A stretch of 64,000 nucleotides of DNA from Tillandsia leiboldiana (Eukaryota > Streptophyta > Magnoliopsida > Poales > Bromeliaceae), in contig JAQNDB010000171.1 of assembly GCA_029204045.2 (NCBI GenBank), positions 56,219-120,218 on the forward strand. Direction: 5' to 3'. The first letter of the stretch is position 1; each line of letters begins with the position of its first letter. A program made the position numbers and the translations under genes. The notes beneath the pieces were generated by a model that was not told the DNA's origin, did no database searches, and was given only the letters and a program-made list of their open reading frames with translations. Below, piece after piece: positions 54,958-64,000 of this stretch.

Positions 54958-56229
54958 TCTCATTTACAACAACATACATCAACCATCAACCATACAATAG
55001 ACATACATCGTCAAATAGAGTACAGTAGTTTAACTAATGTTTAAAAGACTGGTGTCCACTCGACACCTTGTTGTTTTATTTTCAAGCGGAATACTAAAGC
55101 GGCATCAGTGTTTAGAAAGGATAAAACCCACGGTTGCAAAACCCGTCCCCACACGGCACTTCGTTTTGAGAAAACGTTTTCGAAATCATTTGGTTTATCT
55201 TGCAAACATGCCGCGTATGAAAACATCACTAATAGCATCAAAGCATAAATGTACACCTCATCCACAGCACTAAGTAATACATGTCCACGACTAATACGAT
55301 CCACAAGCAAATTAACTAAAAGAAGCATAAGGGAAATGAGATAATAAACCCAAGTATCTGACTACGGTCCTCGCGACGCAGTCTCACCGCCATCCCGGGT
55401 AACGCAGCTCGTAACACCTGTCACGGAGTGGGTAATGTCAGTGACAAACAAAGTAGATGTCTAATAACAATAAGGAATAAGGAGCAAACCGAATACACCG
55501 GAACCTTTCGCTAAAACCCTGCACATAATTAAGCTGGGCGCCAACCCCAGATTTATCAATTAAGTTAGGCACCAACCCCAGAGTACCTGTCGGGGAGACT
55601 AAAGTCTCCCCTCGTGCGCAAACACCTCTTTGATGCATTTAACCTCTTCGCGGTGCTGGTGTGCTATCTTCAGTGGGCACGAAGAGGTCCTCACGGCTCC
55701 CACCCCTTTGTGAGGTACACGGGTCAAAAGAGACCACTTCTCCAGAAAAGTACACCCATGCGGAGGCCAATCCGCCTGTGTACGTGCAGCATCCGAAACG
55801 GATTTGCCGAGATCGGCGTGTAGTGAGCACCGCGACCGTAGCCGCTTCAATTGTTAGTTGAAAAACAATTATGCGAAAGGTTAAACTGTCCATCTACTTT
55901 GTTAGATAAATTAAGAGCACTTTAATGACGATAGATGCACTTACTGCACTTGTTGCACTTATCGCAACCGTACCCACCTATTTGAAGAGAAATCGGAACA
56001 CCTGAATCCTTCGCGCACCCCCGCTGCGCACTTGGACCTAAAGAAAAGTCCGCAAGGATAACTATAGTCAAAAACGTGTACTAACATCCGAAAACAAAAG
56101 ACCCAATTTACTCTTTTTGACGGAAAAGTCCAACACCGCCCGGGTTGACGAAACGGAAATCCCGCGCCGCCGTCGTCGTCCGCCGGAACCCCGCGCGGTT
56201 CGGAACCGCGCGGCGCGTCTCCGCGGCGA

Positions 56230-56700
56230 CGCCCCCGCGGCGCGGTGCCCGCGCGGGGCTTGCCCGTGCGGCGGCTGCGCGGCCGCGGGTCCGCGCGGCA
56301 GCCGCGCGGCGCCCGCGCGGTGCCCGCACGGTTGCGGGTCCGCGCGGGTGCCGCCCGTGCGGCAGCCGCGCGGTGCCCGCGTGGGTGCGGCCCCGCACGG
56401 CGCCCACGCGGTTGCGGGTCCGCGCGGTGCCCGCACGGTTGCGGGCCCGCGCAGGTGCCGCCCGCGCGGTTGCGGGTCCGCGCGGCAGCCGCGCGGCGCC
56501 CGCGCGGTGCCCGCACGGTTGCGGGTCCGCGCGGGTGCCGCCCGCGCGGTTGCGGTTCCGCGCGGCAGCCGCGCGGCGCCCGCGCGGTGCCCGCACGGTT
56601 GCGGGTCAGCGCGGGAGCCGCCCGTGCGGCAGCCGCGCGGCGTCCATGCGGTGCCCGCGCGGTTGCGGGTCCGCATGGGTGCCGTCCGTGACTCTCCTCC
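56230..56700 (-). repeat. GC-rich tandem array in GY7 LTR
   Basis: Built from words such as GCGGTTGCGGGTCCGCGCGG, with irregular higher-order spacing (GCGGCAGCC at about 56295, 56482, 56562 and 56626; gaps of 80 and 64 in the regular part). Sequence is unrelated to the GY1 array but it occupies the same LTR position. Confidence 0.82.
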
Positions 56701-57053
56701 GCGCGATGCCCTAGCGACACCGCGCACCTCCGCCGTCCGTTCCGTGACCTAGCATGATGACGACGACGGCGACGGTGACGGATACGACGGAGAACCAAGA
56801 ACTCAAACGAAAGAGACGACGAAAAAATCCCAAATAAATTATAACAATTATTTTACTAACCGAAGATCGACGGGAAGGTTGTCCGGTCGCGTTCTTGCCT
56901 TCGGTTCGGTGTCCGGGAAGATCGGGCTCCTTCTCTTTCTCCTTTCCCTTTCTTCCGGCTAGGGTTCCGTCTTTTCTTTTCTTTTCTTTTTTTCTCTTCT
57001 CACCGATTAGGGTTTTTATTTCTTTCTTTTCTTTTCTTTCCGATAATCGGGAT

Positions 57054-57063
57054 CCCTTTTATA
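57054..57063 (-). promoter_or_regulatory. TATA box of GY7 5' LTR
   Basis: The minus strand reads GCTATAAAAGGG, about 380 bases into the LTR. Confidence 0.65.
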
Positions 57064-57709
57064 GCTCGTATTAAATCTTTAATTAATTCTCTTTTTAATT
57101 AGTACGTAAAAGAATTCTATTTTCCCTCATGGATAATTAATTAACTAATTAATTATCCCCTACGAGATAACCCACCTTATCTCTAACGGGTGCAAGATAT
57201 TTTGCACGGATTCCGATGCATGACTTAATCACCGTATCACTAGGAATTCCGTTCCGGGAGATCCCGATATCGGATTTCAGATCCGATCGCACCGTTGGCT
57301 TTCTTTTTCCGCGCTCTATCGCAGAAAAATACCAGCACCTCACAATGGCCAACTTTTAAGAATTGAATAATTTTATTTCACTTAAAGGCTTAAATGACTA
57401 TATGTAAGTCAAAAATACCCCGAAAGGCCGGATCACTACAAGCTCTCAATACAAAAATATCCTCACTACATCAGTCTCTCAAACTGTAAAAATAAAGTAC
57501 AACTCTATACCTCACAACAAAGGTCTCTCAACAGAGGAAAAAGAAGTAAACTAATCAACTGAAGCTCTCCTCTGAAGGGGTACCGCTACACTCCAACGAC
57601 GGGTAGGGAACTAGCTCGCGACTCCCTCGAAACCGGTCAGAAGGATCAGCAACTGGAGAACAGGAACAGGAGTAGAAGTCCCTGGGGAAAAAGACACCAC
57701 GACGGGTGT

Positions 57710-57772
57710 GAGAACTACTTCCCACAGTAGTTCTCAGTGGGTGCCGTCAACAAGCCCAACGGTCTGCCGACT
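57710..57772 (-). other. Hairpin pair in GY6 LTR
   Basis: GAGAACTAC (57710-57718) pairs perfectly with GTAGTTCTC (57727-57735). The neighbouring AGTGGG/CCGACT stem has one mismatch; its inner GCCGT/ACGGT arm pairs with one wobble. Confidence 0.7.
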
Positions 57773-59029
57773 AAGTCTACTAGAGGCAAAAGATAACAGT
57801 GCAATGAAATCTGAAAAAGAAAAGCTGGAGCTACTCTACAGCTGCCATGCCTCTATCTAGATGTTCAAAAAGTGGAACAGATGAAAGTAAATGTGACCAC
57901 TCGCACCCAAGGTGCTCAATCGACACAATCGAACTGACTGCCTCATAGGGTCCAGTCAAGCCTGTGCCTGTCGACTAGGAACGCACCTGCCCACTACCAC
58001 ACATCCACATGAGGACGGGATTTACGTGGGGCGTTCTGTCCGACTAACTCACCCCTCGCGCAAAACTGCCTCAACAGGCCCATCGTTGCATCCACTGCAG
58101 AAAACTGCCTCAACAGGCCAACCATCGTATCCACAGCGGCATCTCAGGGACGCGACTACAACTGAGGAAAACGACGGGGCATAGAGTATCAAACATTGGC
58201 ATAAGCAGGCTATAGTCAAGATCCACGCTCACTCTCAGAACGGTAGGACTCAAGATCCCCAAATATCTCGCACAACAGTCGGAGCACTTTCGACGACTCA
58301 GCTGATCAGCACACACGAAACACTAGACACTAGCCTCTCCAACAGCTTGCAGCACAAAGCACACTGGCTGGAGGTACTCCACAGCCAGGAACGACCCACA
58401 ACTCTGGCTAACAGTACTGGTCGGACAACACTCAACGACCTGGGACCACCGTTAACCCCAACGTTCCCAACATCACTGACCGGAAGATACTCGACGGCCC
58501 GGGACTACCATCTGCTCAACGGCTCCCTCCTACGATAGCACAACAGGGATACAAGACCTCCCGGGACTACCGTTTACCCAAACGGCTCCCGGCATAGATA
58601 AGCAACCCACTACAACCACCAGACTCCACTCTACTCCCAAGCACGAGTGCAAATGCATCCCACACTAAAAGACAGTCCCGACCTCTCGGCCCACTACCCG
58701 GGCGAGGATAACACTATGTCCAGGAATAGAAAAACAGTGTGGGTGTCTAAACATAAATAACCCTAGCCCAAGTAAGGGTTTTCTACTGGTCTGGTTACAC
58801 ATGCAACATATGACGGGGGTGCTAGGTCAAGTTCCAAGATAACTATATTAACAGATGATAAAAGGAATAACAATTCCTACAATCTAGCATGCTACACAAG
58901 GAAATAAACTATCATGCATAGTCCTACATCAGTAGAATTACTGTACAGTCCATAAAACTTGGAGATAAGGCCACCCACCTTGATTTGCCACCAATTGCTC
59001 GTAGACACTTGCAATTGGCCTCCACGCGA

Positions 59030-59330
59030 TTCGCACGCAAAATGGAGCACGGTGCCGGAGTCCGCACGCAAAACGGAGTCCGCACGCAAACGGTGCACGG
59101 TGCCGGAGTCCGCACGCAAAACGGTGCACGGTGCCGGAGTCCGCATGCAAAACGGAGTCCACACGCAAAACGGTGCACGGTGCCGAAGTCCGCACGCAAA
59201 ACGGTGCACGGTGCCGAAATCCGCACGCAAAACGGAGTCCACACGCAAAACGGTGCACTGTGCCGGAGTCCGCACGCAAAACGGTGCACGGCGCCGGAGA
59301 CCGCACGCAAAACGGTGCAGTAAAACACGG
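59030..59330 (-). repeat. 31/18-bp minisatellite in GY6 LTR
   Basis: CCGCACGCAAAACGG units (reverse of the GY4 and SOLO2 word), about eleven, mixing full 31-bp and shortened 18-bp forms. Confidence 0.88.
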
Positions 59331-59767
59331 TCCTAACACAGATAAGAGCAAGAGGGTCAATTCACTGTCCAAAAGATCGCTCTAAAACTGTGCCAAAAAT
59401 ACCGCAAAAACAAAGCGTGGGACTTACCCGACCGTGCCGCCGCCGCCGAAACGCTCCCATCGGAAACCTCGCACGCTCTACGAGGCTCACGACGCAACGC
59501 CGCATCTCCCACAATCTCCTCCCTCAAACTCCCTCTCGCGCTGTTTGGAGAAGAAAGGAAAAGAGGAGAAAAAATGGGGTGCGGGGGAGAAAGAAGAAGA
59601 AGAAAAGAGAGAGGAGGGAGGAAGGTGGTCCACGGTGCACCGGTCCATGGTGCACCCACCGGTCCACAGCACCCTGCCGGGTGCACCCGGTCCAGGCACG
59701 CGCGCGCCATGCCATGTGGCCGCGCACCTGCGCGCCACGCGGGCGCGCAGCCCGCGCGCCACACGGG

Positions 59768-61070
59768 TGTTGGGTTATGTATAATTGGATCTAAATAGGG
59801 GAAAAAAACACCTAGAGGGGGGGGAATAGGTGTAAACAATAAACACTCAAAAATCTTTGCGATAAAAAACCCAATGCAGGAAAAAAATAAACACGCAGAG
59901 TTTTACGTGGAAAACTCCAAAACCGGAGTAAAAAACCACGGGACGATAACACGGTGAAATCCACTAGAATTAAACACGTACAAGGTGATATACCGTACTC
60001 ACAGACGACTCAACCTTTTCCATACGCTCCTAGTTGATCTTCTCCGCTCGCTCCACGACGCTTCTCGAATCCACGATTTGCGTCCAACGCCGAATCTACG
60101 ACGTCCCGACCAAATCCACGGTCTCACCCAGTAGCATGCTTCGAATCCACGAACGTACTCGCTCCGAATCCACGAGAGCGGTTAGCACCTTGAATCCACA
60201 AGGCCACGCGAGTCCACACGCCGATTTGGGGAAAATCGTTGTTTTTTGGGTGGTGATGATCCGCCGAATACTTAGATTAGAAATAGATCGGAAATACCAT
60301 CTAAGTATTCATTGATTTGATTCTACTCAAAATGTGAGTAAGAAAACCTAGAATCAAATCAATCAATATAGATGAAGAAACATAAGATTTAATCTATGAT
60401 TTCCTTTCTTCTCTATTGTGGATCTATCTAATTCGGTCTTCTTTTTCCTTTTTCATGGGTTACCCTAAAAAGATGAATTAAAGGGTCTATATATAGGTTA
60501 GAAACCATTGGAAGAGATAAGAATCAAAAACTAACCATTTCTGGAATTTTTCAGGACGGCGATCCGGATCGGACTTCGGCGATCCGGATTGCAGTAGCGA
60601 GACAAACAGTTTCCAGAAAAACCAAGGGTCGGGATCCGGATCGAAGTGCCTGATCCGGATCGTTCATACAGTTTCACCAAACACCAACGTTCGGGATCCG
60701 GATTGCAAAGCCTGATCCGGATCGTTCATAAAACATGGTAAAACCAGTGTTCGGGATCCGGATCAAAGGAGGCTACGATCCGGATTGAACTGGTGTATGA
60801 ACGAACACCCTTCGGGATCCGGATTGGAAAGTCTGATCCGGATCCTGAACATGTCCCATGTCCAGTTTTTGATTTTTATGCAATAAGAAATTCATCCAAG
60901 TGTTTCTACACTATAAGAAGTATTCGGATCACCAAAATAATTAGTTAAACATACTGATCCTTTTGAATTCTTCTTTCTTGAGATTGAGTTAAATGATCCA
61001 ACTTTCTTTATCTTCAATCTTCAAGACTTAACCGAATTCACGAAATACGCCAACTCAAAATTCCGTAACA
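59768..61070 (-). repeat. COP3 3' LTR (1303 bp)
   Basis: The minus strand starts TGTTACGGAATTTTGAG, ends CATAACCCAACA. GATCCGGATC array at 60555-60845, TATA at about 60486-60495, CGTGGATTCG words at 60060-60215: the same layout as COP1. Confidence 0.9.
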
Positions 61071-61754
61071 ATCTCCCCCTTTGGCGGTTTCGCGACAAAA
61101 CATAAATCCACTCAAGAAAATTCAAAAAGATATTTGTTGCTATCACCATACAACAAAAATTTACAATGGAGATCCCAAAAAAGATACATGAGTTAAACTC
61201 CTAAAACAGACTCTAGACTTAGACATCTGTACTCTCTGCAAAAGAAATCATTCTTGACAAAAGAAATCGTGAAATACCTCAAGAATTTTATATCATTCAA
61301 AAACCACATACAGAGATGAAGTTTATACTCATTATACTTACCATGACATTTACACATTCAGATATGTAATTTGATCATAGTTAAAAACCAACATATCTCC
61401 TATGCAATCAAAATCCAAATGTCACAAAATTGTTAGTGAACATCAACTTGTTAGTTATATTACATGCCAAATAGTTAGCAAATATTAGTCGAGGCATGCA
61501 AGCAATCACAAAAGAAAACCAAAAGTTGTAGTTCTACTTACTACTTACCTTTATAGTTTCAACTGGACAATCAAGATTGTTCAAACTGTTCTAATACTCT
61601 CTCCCCTTTTTGTCACAAAGTTAGCCAAAATTACCAAAAAGGAGAGAAAAGTTAACAAGTTCAAGAACCAAAAGTTTGAGAATTAAAACTAAAAACTAAA
61701 AACTTAAAAACCTGCACAAGAAAAGATTAAAATCTGCAGTTTGACCACAAACAA

Positions 61755-62554
61755 TCATCTGAGTCAGAGTCTTCAGAGCTCGTGCAGCCCAGTTTGTTCA
61801 AAATTCCTTTAAGCATTCCCGAAATCGTAGAACATTCTTGTTTCATCTTATGTATGTCCTAGAAATCTTCTGAGTTCTAGAGCCATTTTATCTTGTTCTT
61901 GGTTGATGGAAGACACTAAGTTTGCCTTTTGGTCGATTCTTCTGGAAGTTGAAGAACGTTTGTGTGACAACTGACGGAGCAGTCTGACCTTCATTCCGAG
62001 GAGATCTTCTTGGCAGAGAATGTGAATTGTCAAGAGGTTCATTGCTTGGCGAATTCTTTTTCCTTGCGTGCTGCTTAATTATTGAGGAAGACTTCACTAG
62101 CTTCTTGTTTCTAGGTAAACCTTATTTTCTTCATCAATACCTTGTTGTACTTCAATAAGAAATGTGTCCCAATCTTCTTCGTTTTCAGATTCAGTTTCAG
62201 TTTGAGGGATTTCTTTGTTTCCTCTTGACATGTTTCATTTATTTCAATACCCCGAGCTCGTCCAAGCCGTCGAGCAAGTCTTTTTCTTTTAGTTTCACAG
62301 AGTTTCTTCCATCGGAGCTTTGCCCTTTTCAGCAGCAGTAGGCGGAGCCTTTGATGTTTCTGCAGGCGCTTTTCCCTTCGAAGTAGTGGGTGCAGTTGCT
62401 TCAACTTGCAAACTCATCCCAATCGATCGATTCCGTCTCAGATCCGTATCGGAAATCATCTTTAGTTTTCTTCGCCTTCTTAGCCCTCTTGGGCTTGATA
62501 GTGTCTCTAGTATGTACATAGTAGCTAGAAGAAAATGATCCAGGTGATCACCAT
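61755..62554 (-). pseudogene. COP3 third ORF, broken
   Basis: Homologue of COP1 44388-45200. The start context (MVITW) is kept, but in-frame stops follow within the hydrophobic N-terminus and later frameshifts split the rest. The GKAP, RKRLARRLGRARG and C-terminal SSEDSDSDD-type segments are still readable in different frames. Confidence 0.8.
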
Positions 62555-63077
62555 TGACTAGTTGCTTGTGAGAAAGGAATCCTGTGAGCAACAACTCAAG
62601 AACACGAAAAAATTGTTTAATTTCAAAAATTTGAAAAATTGTACCCAAACAATCATTATCGTATAGAGAGACTAATAATCAAATTAGTTTTGCAAAAGGA
62701 ATTTTAAAAATAGATCAATCGCATGATTTTGAAAATTCCCATTATATGCCCTAAAACTGAAAATTTTTGAAATCGAAGGCCCAAAAATCCGTTTATCATT
62801 AGAATACCTAGCATATAATCAAAACTAATCTACCCAGAGTTCTTATTTCAAAAGAAATTTGATCAAAAACCATCCAAAAACGAGAAGAGATACGGAAAAT
62901 TCATCACGTTTTGAGGAAGAATATGAAAAACTGTGAAATACCGAGATTTTGATCAATAAAACTACTTGGAATCGAAGAACTTGAGTTGAAAGCTTCCAAG
63001 ATGGATGTATTTTAGAGAGAGAAGCTCTGGAGACTTTGAACAAAAGTGAGAGTAAAAGAAATCAAAACCTTTTGTTC

Positions 63078-63200
63078 TATATAAACCCTAGCCGCGATCC
63101 GGATCAGTTCGTGATTACGATCCGGATCGGCTACCCGCAGAGAATACCTGCGTTCGGGATCCGGATCGGCTTGTCCAATCGGATCGGCTCCAACTTTTTC
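63078..63200 (-). promoter_or_regulatory. Candidate internal promoter of COP3 ORF3
   Basis: Element-sense order: GATCCGGATC copies (about 63096-63200), then TTTATATAGAAC (63074-63085). Same order as COP1 43743-43856. Confidence 0.55.
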
Positions 63201-63637
63201 TTAGAAAAATTCAGAAAACTTCTAGAAAATCCAGAGAAAAAGATTGTAAGCACTTTTGTGTATCAACTTTAAATGAAAATCATCGTTCATACAACAAGAA
63301 ATAGATTATGCCAAATCTATCAATAACATCCAACAAATGAAACGAAAATTTATAAAAATTAAATCCCTTAAAGTTGAACAACTTCAATTACATCTAACTT
63401 GATCTTATGAGTAATGCCTTTATCAAATCATCAATTCGGTAAAGAAAATGAAATACAAAGATCAATAGATGTCTAAAATCCCAGATAAGTAGATAATATA
63501 TCTAGTCAATTTATTGAAGAGAGTGGCTCTTTGAGCATCTTTCATTAAAATTCCCACCTATACCAACCTGAAATTTTGACAGAGTCAAGTATTTCAACAT
63601 GCATTTTATTTAATCAAACTGAAAAACCTGCTTGGTA

Positions 63638-63746
63638 TACATGTGGTAGCTGCACACAGTACTCGGACGACCGAGGTGGTAGCTCTTTCCTCCATGTGGT
63701 GGTAGTTTTCACACTCCTCATTGGAGGATGTAACTCTTTCCACATC
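63638..63746 (-). other. Conserved post-pol block, COP3 copy
   Basis: Inverted match to COP1 43181-43288, including the CTCGG/CCGAG hairpin (here with loop ACGA on the plus strand). The rest of 61071-64000 outside named features is AT-rich and shows no other gene. Confidence 0.65.
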
Positions 63747-64000
63747 TTTTGAGCATAACACTTTTTCTTTGACTCCCCCTCAATTGGCTATCAATTATTT
63801 AAGATATAAGTATTCAGCCCAAAATTGATCTCGATTTCATACTCGATAAAAAAAGTCAAATAAGATAAAAACTATACCAAGAGATCATCGAGAGAGAAAT
63901 TGACTTTGATCAAAACAAAGTGATTTAATTCACAATAAAATGATCATTGCATCAAATGAATTATGAGGATATCAAGCATAATAAATTTCTAAACATCTAA

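Larger units (their letters stand above)
48518..57440 (-). mobile_element. GY7: complete but defective gypsy chromovirus
   Basis: 8923 bp, minus strand. 5' LTR 54792-57440 (2649 bp), PBS, gag-pol pseudogene 49970-54570, truncated 3' LTR 48518-49969. Target duplication AGCTC at 48513-48517 and 57441-57445; flanking GY6 LTR is continuous across it. A deletion removed the chromodomain end, the polypurine tract and the first 1.2 kb of the 3' LTR, joining pol straight to the middle of the LTR. Shared LTR parts differ at about 22 of 1452 positions, so it is older than GY1. Confidence 0.92.
54792..57440 (-). repeat. GY7 5' LTR (2649 bp)
   Basis: The minus strand starts TGTAGTGATCCGGC, ends CCCCGGGGGCGTGACA. 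TATA at 57054-57063, A/G-rich leader, GC array 56230-56700, then the part shared with the 3' LTR. Confidence 0.92.
57446..59767 (-). repeat. GY6 LTR, part 2
   Basis: Continues GY6 after GY7. Contains the hairpin pair (57710-57772), the 31/18-bp minisatellite (59030-59330) and the start of the GC-rich upstream block. Cut at 59767 by COP3; the 5' end of the LTR lies beyond the window. Confidence 0.85.
59768..64000 (-). mobile_element. COP3: copia element of the COP1 lineage, runs off the window
   Basis: Minus strand. 3' LTR 59768-61070, polypurine tract next to it (AAAGGGGGAGAT in element sense), broken ORF3 (61755-62554), internal promoter-like region (63078-63200), conserved post-pol block (63638-63746). 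Pol would lie beyond 64000. The left flank ACGGG (59763-59767) is the expected target duplication; its partner is outside. Confidence 0.88.

Noticed and set aside
55959..56798. 279-codon minus-strand ORF and overlapping frames
   Set aside because: Within the GY7 5' LTR GC array; both strands open, no domain.

Overview
The window is repeat-dense plant nuclear DNA. No host gene, rRNA gene, tRNA gene or CRISPR array is visible. Almost every base belongs to LTR retrotransposons inserted into one another. Every readable primer-binding site contains TGGTATCAGAG or a mutated form of it, matching the 3' end of plant initiator-Met tRNA. The Ty3/gypsy pol carries a chromodomain (Tekay/Del-like chromoviruses) and the Ty1/copia elements are SIRE/Maximus-like (very large, with an extra ORF after pol). 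This points to a flowering plant with a large repetitive genome; the species cannot be named from the sequence. Working labels used below: GY = gypsy, COP = copia, SOLO = solo LTR.

Left third (1-29,902), gypsy. GY1 (1-8463, 5' end outside the window) has an uninterrupted 1651-codon gag-pol and nearly identical LTRs. It sits in an older related LTR, GY1b (8464-10120). GY1b and SOLO1 (10808-13987, TSD ACTAT) both lie inside GY2, a decayed minus-strand element (RT remnant 10121-10807, gag remnant near 14.5-15.0 kb, PBS 15624-15636, 5' LTR 15645-19613). GY2 itself lies in the integrase/chromodomain region of an older minus-strand element, GY3 (19614-20354). The 5' LTR of GY4 (20355-23545) interrupts GY3 on its other side. 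Forty bases past the GY4 LTR an inverted relative, GY5, begins (23586-24886 and 28729-29705). GY5 is split by SOLO2 (24887-28723, TSD CCATC).

Middle (29,903-48,237), copia. COP1 (29908-47266, TSD AAAAT) encodes Gag, protease, integrase, RT, RNase H and a third ORF downstream of pol. Its gag is interrupted by COP2 (32091-38488, minus strand, TSD GGGTA), a gag-only non-autonomous relative. COP1 entered a 50-bp tandem repeat, most of which survives at 47267-47640.

Right (48,238-64,000). GY7 (48518-57440, minus strand, TSD AGCTC) is a complete but defective gypsy element inserted in a minus-strand LTR, GY6 (48238-48517 and 57446-59767). COP3 (59768 to beyond the window, minus strand) also entered GY6.

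The most interesting signals are not coding. (1) Paired hairpins recur at matching positions in the gypsy LTRs, with stem sequences that change while pairing is kept. (2) Copia LTRs carry arrays of the palindrome GATCCGGATC just upstream of TATA. The same motif plus a TATA box and an intron-like leader stands in front of the third ORF, suggesting an internal promoter. (3) Long lineage-specific tandem arrays lie in the transcribed part of the LTRs. All functional statements on these are inference from sequence pattern only.
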